Source: Actinomadura sp. K4S16 (GTDB lineage Bacteria; Actinomycetota; Actinomycetes; Streptosporangiales; Streptosporangiaceae). Taken from it: a stretch of 64,000 bases of DNA. The stretch lies in the NCBI RefSeq assembly GCF_008327685.1, contig NZ_BDDE01000029.1, positions 1 to 64,000 of the forward strand, read 5' to 3'. The translations under genes were made by a program, and so were the position numbers. The notes below the pieces were generated by a model, which was not told the origin of the DNA, made no database searches, and saw nothing but the letters and a program-made list of their open reading frames with translations. Positions 35,352 to 43,277 of the stretch are shown here, piece after piece (within the stretch, counting starts at the first letter, position 1; the number at the start of each line of letters is the position of its first letter).

Positions 35352-35498
35352 GACCTTCGCTGGCCACTGACAGGTTGGGTAACTCGCTGCACAGCTTCAA
35401 CTCCGCCGCGTAGCGTTACCACCGAAGCGCCCCAGCACACACGTGGCGCTGTCGATCGCTGGTAGGTGGGTTCCCCTCGCTCACGTGGAGGCGAAGCA

Positions 35499-36281
35499 GT
35501 GGCCGCACGCAAACCAACAGCCAAGACCGTCGCCTTCGGCGCAGAGGTCACGCGCCTCCGCGAGGAAGCGGGACTCAATCGAACGGAACTCGCCGCACGG
35601 ACGGCGGTCACCCGGAGCTACATCTCGCAGGTCGAGTCCGGGCGCACCAAGTGCCGCAGGGACTTCGCCGAACGGATGGACAAGGGGCTGGACTCGGGCA
35701 CGGCCCTGGTCGATGCATGGGACGAGCTCCTGCGTTCCAGCAGCTACCCGAAGTTCTTCGCGGACTTCCCCCGCGCCGAGGCGTCCGCTGACGCCCTGCG
35801 CGCGTTCGAGATCAGGTTGGTCTACGGGCTTCTGCAGACCGAGGCGTACGCACGTGTGCTCCTGTGCAACGACGATGCCGTCCGCGAGCGGATGCAACGG
35901 CAGAGAATCCTCACCAAGCCGAACCCTCCGACCGTGTTCGTCGTGCTGGACGAGTCCGTCCTCCTCCGCGAGGTCGGCTCCCGGCAGATCATGCGCGAGC
36001 AGTTGGAGCATCTCATCGAGATGTCGGAGCAGGAGAACATCACGATTCAGATCGCCCCGATCGGCTACTACCGCGACGCCCGAGCGCCGTTCGTGATCGC
36101 CACTCAACCCGATCGGAGCGAGATCGTGTACCTGGAAAGCAATATCGGGGGCGAGACGAGCGCAGAGCCGAGAGACCTGGCGCTCGTCAGCGAGGCTTTC
36201 AGTAGGCTCCAGGCGGCGGCGCTTTCGCCGAAGGCGTCGGTCGAACTGATGCGGAAGGTTGTGGAAGAGCGATGGACGTGA
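35499..36281 (+). CDS. XRE-family regulator with DUF5753 domain (WhiJ-like)
   Basis: The protein (260 aa) has an N-terminal helix-turn-helix (FGAEVTRLREEAGLNRTELA, TAVTRSYISQVESGRTKCRR) and a C-terminal DUF5753 domain (RLVYGLLQTEAYARVLL, FVVLDESVLLREVGSRQIM, ITIQIAPIGYYRDARAPFVI). This is the WhiJ-like architecture seen in Streptomyces developmental and antibiotic regulation. GTG 35499 is chosen over the longer frame from 35466 because AGGCGAAG lies just upstream and homology starts there. It overlaps the DUF397 gene by 10 bp. Confidence 0.9.
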   Translation: MAARKPTAKTVAFGAEVTRLREEAGLNRTELAARTAVTRSYISQVESGRTKCRRDFAERMDKGLDSGTALVDAWDELLRSSSYPKFFADFPRAEASADALRAFEIRLVYGLLQTEAYARVLLCNDDAVRERMQRQRILTKPNPPTVFVVLDESVLLREVGSRQIMREQLEHLIEMSEQENITIQIAPIGYYRDARAPFVIATQPDRSEIVYLESNIGGETSAEPRDLALVSEAFSRLQAAALSPKASVELMRKVVEERWT

Positions 36282-36445
36282 CCTGGCGCAAGTCGTCGCG
36301 TAGTAGCGAGGCCGGAGACAACTGCGTCGAACTGGCCGACCTCGGCGAGGCCGTGGGCATCCGCGACAGCAAAGACCCAGCCGGCGCCAAGTTCACCCTG
36401 CGCCGCGACGAGTTCGCGAACCTCGTGGCGATCTTGAAGCGCTAA
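36272..36445 (+). CDS. DUF397 protein, 57 aa
   Basis: ATG 36272 starts MDVTWRKSSRSSEAGDNCVE, then VGIRDSKDPAGAKFTLRRDE and FANLVAILKR. The W-RKSS-S, NCVE and RDSKDP motifs define DUF397. These small proteins pair with XRE/DUF5753 regulators; the 10-bp overlap with that gene supports joint translation. Confidence 0.92.
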   Translation: MDVTWRKSSRSSEAGDNCVELADLGEAVGIRDSKDPAGAKFTLRRDEFANLVAILKR

Positions 36446-36461
36446 CGCCCGGACAAGGCAC

Positions 36462-36500
36462 CGAGGAAGCCCCGGCCTTCGAGGGACCGGGGCTTCCTCG
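36462..36500 (+). terminator. Hairpin terminator after the DUF397 gene
   Basis: CGAGGAAGCCCCGG (36462-36475) pairs perfectly over 14 bp with CCGGGGCTTCCTCG (36487-36500), 16 bp after the DUF397 stop. No T-run follows. It may also serve the minus-strand kinase gene that ends at 36530. Confidence 0.7.
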
Positions 36501-36529
36501 CGTGGACGGCCGCCATGCCAGGACCACAC

Positions 36530-37270
36530 TCACGACATCAAGCCTGCGGCCAACTCTGCGCGATGCTGCTGGACCCAGTGATGGGCGGCTTGCACCTCGT
36601 CGATGGCGCCACCCTGACAAAGACGGATCATCGCCGGGTCGCCGGCTTGAGCGGCGGCCGCGATGCCGCGCCAGCAGCGGTCCTGCCACCACAAGATCAC
36701 ATCCACCAGCTCGCTGCGATCGGCCAGTCCATAGGCGTCGCAGATCAACCGCGCTCGCCGAGCGGCCGCCGCGACGTCGACGATGCCGGGCCCGAGCCCC
36801 AGGTACTGCCAGCACACATGCGCGACGTCATGGATCCGCCGCCCGGGGCCGGCCAGGTCCCAATCGATGAAGGCCACCGGACGCATCCCCGCACCCGAAT
36901 CCCGGTACACCGTGTTCTTCGGCGACAAGTCGTTGTGGCACACCACCTCACCATCGCCGGCCAGGTCCGTCGCGGCCGTCAGGTCGTGAAACTCCCGGAC
37001 CAACTCGGCGACCCGCCTTAAGCTCTCGTCGCTGTCGACCCGGATGGCCTGGACCGGCTCCCAAGCCACGTGGCCATCGAGGAATTTCAGCACCTCCCGC
37101 CCTTGTCCATCGATCCCCAGAAACCGAGGGGCGCCTTCCCAGCCGGCCTGCTCCAACAGCCCCAGCAGCCGGTGCACGAACTCCGCACGAGCAGCAGGCC
37201 GTCGGCGCACCGTGTCACCCACACGGACGCTCTCACTCACGAACCCGCCAGGCAGCGAGAACTCAGACAC
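36530..37270 (-). CDS. APH-family phosphotransferase
   Basis: The protein (246 aa) has the aminoglycoside/choline kinase fold. The N-lobe nucleotide loop is LPGGFVSESVRVGDTVRR. The catalytic loop is VCHNDLSPKNTVYRDSG (Asp and Asn, about residues 130-145), and the metal-binding segment is PVAFIDWDLAGPGRRIHDVA. GTG 37270 is preferred because GGAGGA lies 8 nt upstream; ATG 37288 is possible. Substrate is unknown: members phosphorylate aminoglycosides, choline or homoserine, and resistance cannot be claimed from sequence alone. Confidence 0.82.
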   Translation of the reverse strand: MSEFSLPGGFVSESVRVGDTVRRRPAARAEFVHRLLGLLEQAGWEGAPRFLGIDGQGREVLKFLDGHVAWEPVQAIRVDSDESLRRVAELVREFHDLTAATDLAGDGEVVCHNDLSPKNTVYRDSGAGMRPVAFIDWDLAGPGRRIHDVAHVCWQYLGLGPGIVDVAAAARRARLICDAYGLADRSELVDVILWWQDRCWRGIAAAAQAGDPAMIRLCQGGAIDEVQAAHHWVQQHRAELAAGLMS

Positions 37271-37390
37271 CGCACCAGTCCTCCGCATGCCGCGACCGCT
37301 TCCTCGCAATGGAACGTGCCCCCTTTTCGCTACAACGGCCCCTCGCCGACGTCACCCCCACCGCCAAACCTCTCCGACCTGGAGGTCGCG

Positions 37391-37583
37391 TATGCAGCCG
37401 TTGAAGAACGCCGAACTTGCGGAACTCCCCACCGTCGTCGACATCAACACCGCCGCCCGAGCCCTCGACCTCTCCCGCACCTATGCCTACCAACTGGTCA
37501 GGGCCGCCCTCGGGTGCGCGGAGAATGGCCTCAGCAAGCGTCCTGGCCGCGGCATGGTAGTCCTCGGTCATGACCTGAACTGA
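37391..37583 (+). pseudogene. Excisionase-like HTH protein, C-terminus replaced
   Basis: ATG 37391 has GGAGG 6 nt upstream and reads MQPLKNAELAELPTVVDINT, then AARALDLSRTYAYQLVRAA, a MerR/Xis-type DNA-binding helix pair. After about residue 38 the expected wing and C-terminal strand are replaced by unrelated sequence (GCAENGLSKRPGRG). It ends just before the IS21 remnant, so that insertion probably truncated it. In an element with this integrase it is the best candidate for the excisionase. Confidence 0.55.
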
Positions 37584-37623
37584 GCCCAAGGTCGTGAGCG
37601 TCCCGCTGAACTCGCGCTCGTAG

Positions 37624-38268
37624 CGTCCCGGCTGCTACAGCCAGATCACGGTGCGCACCAACCACTACTCGGTCCCGGTCCGGCTGATCGGCCGCCGGGT
37701 CCGGGCGATGCTGCACGCCTCGGAGCTGATCGTCTATGACGGCCGCACCGAGGTCGCCCGGCACGAGCGGCTGCTGGCCAAGGCGGCCAGCCGCCTAGAA
37801 CTGGACCACTATCTGGAGGTGTTGATCCGCAAGCCGGGTGCGCTGCCGGGCGCGACCGCGTTGGACCAGGCCAAGGCGGCAGGGAAGTTCACGCCCGTTC
37901 ACGAGCAGTGGTGGGCACGGGCCTGCCAGGGACACGGCGACCGGGACGGTACCCGGGCCCTGATCGAGGTGCTGCTGCTGGCCCGCCACATGAACCACGA
38001 GCACATCGTCGCGGGCCTGGCCGCCGCTCTACGCGCCGGGGCGCTCACCGCCGACGCCGTCGCGCTGGAGGCCCGCAAAACCGCCGAGGCCGACGACTCC
38101 GTTCCCGAGCACGATCCTCGTGAGGCCGGGCAGGCGGCCAGCGCGGTGACGTTCCTGACCCAGCGGCGGCTGGCGAACTTGCCGCCCGACACCCGCCCGC
38201 TTCCCTCGGTCGCCGCCTATGACCAGCTGCTGCGCCATCGCCCACCCGGATCGGAGACCGCCTCATGA
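37624..38268 (+). pseudogene. istA: IS21-family IstA, C-terminal fragment
   Basis: The frame reads GCYSQITVRTNHYSVPVRLI, ARHERLLAKAASRLELDHYL and AVTFLTQRRLANLPPDTRPL, the C-terminal domain of IS21 IstA transposases. The N-terminal HTH and DDE domains are missing, and a TAG (37621) precedes the homologous part. Its stop overlaps the istB start by 4 bp (ATGA), as in intact IS21 elements. Confidence 0.75.
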
Positions 38269-38648
38269 CCCAGCACCGTCACCGCGGGATGATCGAACAG
38301 GCCGCTCAAGCCTCGATCGAGCAGGCATGCCGGCTGCTGCGGCTGCCCACAATCCGCGGCCGCTACGGCCGCGTCGACCTGCTCTGCATCGACGAACTCG
38401 GCTACATGGAGCTGGACCGTCACGGCGCCGAACTGCTGTTCCAGGTCCGGACCGAACGCGAGGAGAAGGCCAGCGTGGCGATCGCCTCCAATGAGTCCTT
38501 CGGCGGCTGGACCAAGACCTTTACCGACCCGCGGCTCTGCACCGCGATCGTCGACCGGCTCACCTTCGGCGGCACCATCATCGAGACCGGGACCGACTCC
38601 TACCGCCTCGCACAAAGCCGCGCCCGCGCCGCGCAGAGCGTTTCTTAG
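38265..38648 (+). pseudogene. istB: IS21-family IstB with internal deletion
   Basis: The frame begins with an IstB N-terminus (MIEQAAQASIEQACRLLRLP) and jumps after TIRGRYG to VDLLCIDELGYMELDRHGAE, the Walker B region, continuing to the normal C-terminus (DRLTFGGTIIETGTDSYRLA). About 120 residues including the Walker A motif are missing without loss of frame. It cannot bind ATP normally. Confidence 0.8.
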
Positions 38649-39268
38649 CCCAGGTCCCGGTCCCAGAACAGGACTCCGTCCTCGTCCGGGCGAGCCTCAT
38701 ATCCGCCGATCCTGCCGTGGTTGTCGAGTGCGTCGGCGATGTCGGCGAGCATGGCGGTCACGCTGCCCCAGCGCACTTCGCCGTCCGTGGAGACCCTGTC
38801 GAACTCCCGCACGCACCCGCGCCTCGGGCCAGACCGCAGATCGACGAACAGGTCCGCGCCGCCGCTGCCGGCGATGGGCAAGAAAGCGAGGAGCCACATT
38901 CTCGCCTCGGTGCCTGCAGGGTCGGCTTGCGCCTTGGTGAAGACCTCCTCCGTGAGCAGCCCTTCCCCGATCATCTGGTCATGCCACACCTGCCACCAGA
39001 CCCTCCGCGAGTCGAGAGCGTGCTCGATGCGGAAGGGACAGTAGCCCGGGAGCAGGTCGAAACGCTGGTGGGACCAGCTGGACGCGCTTCCGTTCGCGAG
39101 CCGCCACCACGCCACAAGATCAGCCGGCAGCCTCGCGCCCACCGCTTCTTCAGCCGCGGCGATGTCCGCGTCGGCGGCAGGTGGACCGATGCGCTCCAAG
39201 GTGGCCGGAGCATGCTGGGTCAGCCATCCCAGGATCCGGTCCCACGACTCATCAACGGTGGAAGTCAT
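38645..39268 (-). CDS. SMI1/KNR4-family protein
   Basis: The protein (about 207 aa) has the SMI1/KNR4 fold pattern: ATLERIGPPAADADIAAAEE, VGARLPADLVAWWRLANGSA (the typical LP..L..W...NG motif) and FLPIAGSGGADLFVDLRSG. In bacteria many such proteins are immunity proteins of polymorphic toxins, but no toxin gene is next to it. ATG 39268 or GTG 39274 is the start. It converges on the istB remnant with a 4-bp overlap. Confidence 0.8.
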   Translation of the reverse strand: MTSTVDESWDRILGWLTQHAPATLERIGPPAADADIAAAEEAVGARLPADLVAWWRLANGSASSWSHQRFDLLPGYCPFRIEHALDSRRVWWQVWHDQMIGEGLLTEEVFTKAQADPAGTEARMWLLAFLPIAGSGGADLFVDLRSGPRRGCVREFDRVSTDGEVRWGSVTAMLADIADALDNHGRIGGYEARPDEDGVLFWDRDLG

Positions 39269-39576
39269 CGACACATGATCAACCGAAGAACCGGAGACCT
39301 CAACCTGTCAGCTCGAACTGGACCCGAGCAGGTGCTGTCACTTCTCACCAACACTCACGACCCACAAGATCGCCTGGCGCTGCTCAAACAGCACTACAAA
39401 CGCTGTCGCTTCTCAACTACGGAGCCATAGGTTGCACACCGTCCGCTCAGGCATCTTCGCCGACAAGCGCATGCAGGACCTACAGAGGGGACGGTCACCC
39501 CATCATTGGAGTCAGCGCCGAGTAACTCGGCGCGTCCTGCCAGCCCCGGGTGTCCCCACCTCGATCGGAGACCGTC
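39269..39576. other. Gap before the 414-aa hypothetical gene
   Basis: No gene is recognised. GGAG at 39567-39570 fits as ribosome-binding site for GTG 39577. Confidence 0.4.
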
Positions 39577-40821
39577 GTGAAGAACAGCGTGTTGTGGCGA
39601 GTTGTCGACAACGACAGTGGCGCCGAGGCCATCGTCAGTACGCCTGCCGAGGCGGTCGCGTTCATCAACAGCCGGTTCGACACCGATGAAAACGGCGATC
39701 CATTCAGCTTCACCGAGGTCGGTCCCTTCGTCCCGAAGCCGCTCGACGTCATCACCGCGTGGGCGGCCAAACAGGACGACGGGCGGACCGATGGGCGAAC
39801 TGCACCGATCACGATCAGGCCGGTAGTGACTGACGGCGCCATCGACAAGTGCGACGACGTCGTGCTCTGGGGCGACGTGCAAGTCACGTGGGACCACGAC
39901 GTGTACACCGTCCTTGGACCGGACGGCTACGAGTACAACATCGCCGACAGCGCAGCCGAGCTCAACGAGATCCTCGACGAGTACGCCACCGACGACGAGT
40001 ACGTCGAACCCGAAAAGTCCGACGGCCACGAGCGGCCGAGCCAGCGAGAGTTGATCCGGTACGGCGCCCAGGAGTGCGCCAGCCGGTTCGGGCACCTTGA
40101 CGACGACGCTCTGCTGTGGCTCGCCGCCACCCGGATCACGCTCGCCCTCTGGCGCAACACGCCTGTCGAGAACTGGCATGCCGGCAGGAGCCCGCTGCAC
40201 GACGGCACGATGATGCGGATCAACGCGGCGACCACCCGGCTCGTGCGCTCGATGCTGTCGTTTGACCATGTCGACTGGGTCGCTGTCGGTCTCGCGATCG
40301 TCAACCCGTCTCGGGTTCTGCCGACTGGACAGTCCGTGCTCGAGCTCGGGTTGGCCTGCCACAACCCTGACGACCCGGCGCACGAGGATGATCCGCGCGA
40401 CGACCTCGCGGAGATGGCACAGGCCGCGATCTCTTGGGGCCGTGCGTACCGCCTCCACGAGCAGGAGTTCGGCCTGCGGACCCTGATCGAATTCTTCTGC
40501 GCGCTCGACACCGGCTGGTTCGGCGCACCTAGTTGGGGCTGCATCGTCGATCGGTTCGTTGCCGCAATCGACGACCGGGAGCACGGACACTGGCGCGTGC
40601 ACCGGGACCAGCCTTGGTTCGACGAGTGGTTCACCAGCCGTCCGGCCGACATTGCCGACAACGTTGAACTGCGTCGGCTCCTGCTTGCCGGGCCGGACCT
40701 GCTGTCCGAAGCAGCTGCCGAATGGTGCGTGGAAGGGACCATCGGCTACGTCTGTCGGAACGACCATGCGAACGGCTGCAAGCGGTGCGGTGTCCCGCCG
40801 GCGACAGAGTCGTCGAGTTAA
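39577..40821 (+). CDS. Hypothetical protein, 414 aa
   Basis: The acidic, soluble-looking protein begins MKNSVLWRVVDNDSGAEAIV and contains WGDVQVTWDHDVYTVLGPDG, a helical middle (LIRYGAQECASRFGHLDDDA, LVRSMLSFDHVDWVAVGLAI) and a Cys-containing tail (GYVCRNDHANGCKRCGVPP) that might bind a metal. No signal peptide or membrane helix is present. GTG 39577 has a suitable ribosome-binding site, and codon bias is clearly coding. I do not recognise the family. Its neighbour is an SMI1/KNR4 protein, so an immunity or accessory role is conceivable but unsupported. Confidence 0.65.
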   Translation: MKNSVLWRVVDNDSGAEAIVSTPAEAVAFINSRFDTDENGDPFSFTEVGPFVPKPLDVITAWAAKQDDGRTDGRTAPITIRPVVTDGAIDKCDDVVLWGDVQVTWDHDVYTVLGPDGYEYNIADSAAELNEILDEYATDDEYVEPEKSDGHERPSQRELIRYGAQECASRFGHLDDDALLWLAATRITLALWRNTPVENWHAGRSPLHDGTMMRINAATTRLVRSMLSFDHVDWVAVGLAIVNPSRVLPTGQSVLELGLACHNPDDPAHEDDPRDDLAEMAQAAISWGRAYRLHEQEFGLRTLIEFFCALDTGWFGAPSWGCIVDRFVAAIDDREHGHWRVHRDQPWFDEWFTSRPADIADNVELRRLLLAGPDLLSEAAAEWCVEGTIGYVCRNDHANGCKRCGVPPATESSS

Positions 40822-40860
40822 GGCGTGTTGTGAAAATGATCGAGCTCGCTGCCTGGCAGC

Positions 40861-41081
40861 TCACAACCCACGGATGACTTCGGCCAGGTCAGGGCCGTAG
40901 GGGGCCTAGTAGATGATTGAACCGTCGGCGTCGAGCTGCCCCATGAACCAGCCGTCGTCGGCGCGTGCAAGGCACAGGTCATGGAAGGACAGAATGACGT
41001 CAGGCTGGAGGACGTCGTAGTCGGCCGAGCCGTACTGTTCGACAACGACGAGTCGTTCAAGCGAGAGCAGGTCCGATCCCG
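40861..41081 (-). pseudogene. Hypothetical protein C-terminal fragment with a stop
   Basis: The minus strand reads DLLSLERLVVVEQYGSADYD, VLQPDVILSFHDLCLARADD, GWFMGQLDADGSIIY, then TAG (40908-40906) and APYGPDLAEVIRGL to a second stop at 40861. The TAG probably replaced TGG (Trp). The 5' end is cut where the IS5 remnant begins (about 41080). The original function is unknown. Confidence 0.6.
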
Positions 41082-41902
41082 CACTCGACCGCGTGCCGCT
41101 GCTTGTAGTCGTCCTTGTCGAACTCGGGCGGACGGCCACCGCGGGAGCCGAGCTTTCGGCGGTTGCGAATCTGGTCCGCCTTCTCCGGGATGGTGCACTT
41201 CACGCCGCGTCGGCGCAGATAGGCATGGTTCGCGCGGGAGCCGTACGCCTTGCCTGCGCGGACCCTGTTCGGCTTCGTGCGAGGCCAGCCCGGTCCGGTC
41301 CTGGGCACTCGGATACCGTCGAGGACCGGCTGGAACTGGGGACCGTCGTGCCGCTGGCCGGCGGTGACGAGCAGGGACAGCGGCTTCTGTCCCTGCTCGA
41401 CCGCCAGGTGAAGTTTGGTAGTCGGCCCGCCGCGCGAGCGCCCGAGGCCGTGGTCGTCGGGCTCGGCGTCGACGCCCCCGGGAGGCTTCTTTTGGAGATC
41501 CCTCTTTACGCGCTCCAGCGGCATGCTGATAGGTGCGCGCGATGGTGGAGTCCACGCTTACGTCCCACGTGATCAGGTCTTTGCATCGGCCTCCGCCTGC
41601 AACTGCTCGAAGAGCCGTTTCCAGGTGCCGTCGCGCTGCCAACGCCGGAACCGGTCGTAGGCCCGGTTCCACGGCCCATAGCGCTCCGGAAGATCACGCC
41701 ACGGAGCGCCGGTCCGGGTCCGCCTCCGTATCCCGTTGATCAACTGCCGCCGGGTCCAGATCCGCGGCCGACCTGGCTTCTTGCCCACCGGCAGCAACGG
41801 CTCCAGCCGCTCCCACTGGCTGTGGTCGGTGGAGTTGGGCGACGCACCTGGTACCTGCGGCGGCCTGGAGGTCTGGTGGCTCGGCGTGGCTCGGTTGAAC
41901 AT
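41077..41902 (-). pseudogene. IS5-family transposase remnant
   Basis: ATG 41902 starts a frame with DHSQWERLEPLLPVGKKPGR, GAPWRDLPERYGPWNRAYDR and GTWKRLFEQLQAEADAK. Frameshifts near 41576 and 41520 separate this from LITWDVSVDSTIART (first Asp) and HGLGRSRGGPTTKLHLAVEQ. The second catalytic Asp is replaced by Gly (VRAGKAYGSRANHAYL instead of ADKAYGS), and the end is cut after RHAVECGI. It is inactive by three independent lesions and lies just inside the right border of the island. Confidence 0.85.
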
Positions 41903-41983
41903 AGGGAGAGGGCGCGCCGACGGTTCTCGAGTCTTCTGGTCCTGTGTGAACCGTCCGGGTGCCGGGGGAGACGGCTCGGTTCG

Positions 41984-42008
41984 CTAACGAACGGCTAACT
42001 AACGATCA
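41984..42008. repeat. Right candidate integrase arm site
   Basis: This 25-bp sequence starts CTAACGAACGGCTAAC, the partner of 15410-15434 (22/25 identical, same orientation). It lies 50 bp inside attR. Confidence 0.6.
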
Positions 42009-42043
42009 AGAGGCCGGTTCTCCGTGGTGGAGAAACGGCCTCT
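42009..42043 (-). terminator. Hairpin downstream of tRNA-Pro
   Basis: A 15-bp stem with one mismatch (AGAGGCCGGTTCTCC at 42009-42023 against 42029-42043) and the loop GTGGT lies 17 bp past the tRNA 3' end on the minus strand. The island supplies it, replacing the original downstream sequence. Confidence 0.6.
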
Positions 42044-42057
42044 GAGCTGGTACTTCT

Positions 42058-42102
42058 TGTCGGGACGGCGGGATTTGAACCCACGACCCCTTGACCCCCA
42101 GT
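42058..42102. repeat. attR: 3' part of tRNA-Pro
   Basis: Identical over 45 bp to 15243-15287. It forms the 3' portion of the intact tRNA-Pro gene, so integration left the tRNA functional. Confidence 0.9.
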
Positions 42103-42133
42103 CAAGTGCGCTGCCAAACTGCGCTACGTCCCG
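42060..42133 (-). tRNA. tRNA-Pro (anticodon GGG)
   Basis: The minus strand folds as a full cloverleaf: acceptor CGGGACG/CGTCCCG, D-arm stem GCGC/GCGC, anticodon stem CTTGA/TCAAG with loop CTGGGGG (anticodon GGG), T-arm GTGGG TTCAAAT CCCGC and discriminator A. CCA is not encoded. It is the integration site of the island; its 5' part lies in the chromosome and its 3' part is shared with attR. Confidence 0.95.
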
Positions 42134-42227
42134 GTGCCTGGTGGAGCAGGCGTGAATTACTGTAGCGCAGTCTGCGGGGTCGTGCGTACCGAGATACGGG
42201 TGCGCGGATCTCTGGTAGGCAGGCCGG

Positions 42228-43094
42228 ATGGTGCGGTTGCGGGTGGTGCTGGCCGGGGTCGTGGGCCTCGGGCTGGTGTGCGGGTGCGGGGACGGTGGAG
42301 GGGCTCGGCCGGTGAGCAGCGGTAGCCCTGAGCCGCGGGTGTCGGAGACGCCTTCCAAGGCGCCGGTCGTGCGGGTGCCGGCGGGGGTGCGGGCCTCGTA
42401 CGAGGTCTTTGATCGTGCCGCCGGGCGGGTGGTGGTGGCGCGGGCGACGCGGCGGACGTTCCGGTCGGCCTCGGTGGTGAAGATCCTCATCGCGCTGGAC
42501 TACATGGATCGGCACGCGGTTTCGGCGGCCGATCGGCGGTTGCTCGTGCCGATGCTGCGGTCGAGCGACGACGCGGCGGCCACGGAGTTCTGGCGGCGGG
42601 GCGGGCAGGGGCGGATCATCGAGCGGATGGTGCGGAAGGTGGGGTTGGAGGACACCGCGCCGCCGCCCGCGGAGAAGCCCGGGTTCTGGGGATATACGGC
42701 GCTCAGTGCGCGGGACGTGGTGCGGATGTACCGGTATCTCCTGGACGAGGCGCCGGAGGCGCAGCGGGAGTTCGTCCTGGAGCAGTTGCGGAGGTCGACG
42801 CCGTGCGGGACGGACGGGTTCGACCAGACGTTCGGGATTCCGCGGGCCTTGATGCGGCCGTGGGCCGTCAAGCAGGGGTGGTCCGGGTTCGGGGAGACGC
42901 CTGCGGAGCCGTGCCGGGGCGTGCGGCCGGCGGCGTGGGGGCCCGACCTGGGGCTGGGGCGGCCGGTGCTGCACACGACGGGGGTCGTCGGGGACAGGAT
43001 CGTGGTGGTGCTGACCCTGCACCCGGCGGGCACGTCGTTCCGGACGGCGACGGCGCGGATCACCTCGCTGACCAGGCAGGTCGCGAGGGTGTGA
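42228..43094 (+). CDS. Lipoprotein of the serine hydrolase (beta-lactamase-like) fold
   Basis: ATG 42228 starts a 288-aa protein with a lipoprotein-type signal (VVLAGVVGLGLVCGCGDG) and a Ser/Pro-rich linker. A penicillin-binding-protein-like core follows, with the SxxK motif in SASVVKILIALDYM (near residues 81-84) and a candidate SxN-like motif in RSSDDAAATEFW; I see no clear KTG box. Proteins of this kind are often beta-lactamase-like or D,D-peptidase-like enzymes at the cell surface. The substrate is not determined. It is the first core gene right of the island and reads away from the tRNA. Confidence 0.7.
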   Translation: MVRLRVVLAGVVGLGLVCGCGDGGGARPVSSGSPEPRVSETPSKAPVVRVPAGVRASYEVFDRAAGRVVVARATRRTFRSASVVKILIALDYMDRHAVSAADRRLLVPMLRSSDDAAATEFWRRGGQGRIIERMVRKVGLEDTAPPPAEKPGFWGYTALSARDVVRMYRYLLDEAPEAQREFVLEQLRRSTPCGTDGFDQTFGIPRALMRPWAVKQGWSGFGETPAEPCRGVRPAAWGPDLGLGRPVLHTTGVVGDRIVVVLTLHPAGTSFRTATARITSLTRQVARV

Positions 43095-43277
43095 CGCGGG
43101 TCACAAGGCGGGGAACGGTTCCCTCCCGAGAGGGTCACCGGAAGCGGTCGAGTCCGGGCGGGAACGGAAAACCCGGGCAAAGATATGCCCTCCTTATGAG
43201 GAGATGGGCGAATAGTCCCTCACTGACGTATGTAGCTTTTTTCTCCCAGAGGCACGTGACGCCGAACGGGGGACAGG

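Larger units (their letters stand above)
15243..42102. mobile_element. Mobilizable island integrated in tRNA-Pro(GGG)
   Basis: A 26.9-kb segment is bounded by identical 45-bp repeats (15243-15287 and 42058-42102) derived from the 3' part of tRNA-Pro. A tyrosine recombinase lies just inside the left end, and MobC/relaxase genes lie at 32.4-34.6 kb. No self-transfer apparatus (FtsK-like or type IV secretion genes) is present, so it is best described as an integrative mobilizable element. The relaxase is frameshifted and the only excisionase-like gene is truncated, so mobility is doubtful. The cargo is defence-like and regulatory. Confidence 0.85.
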
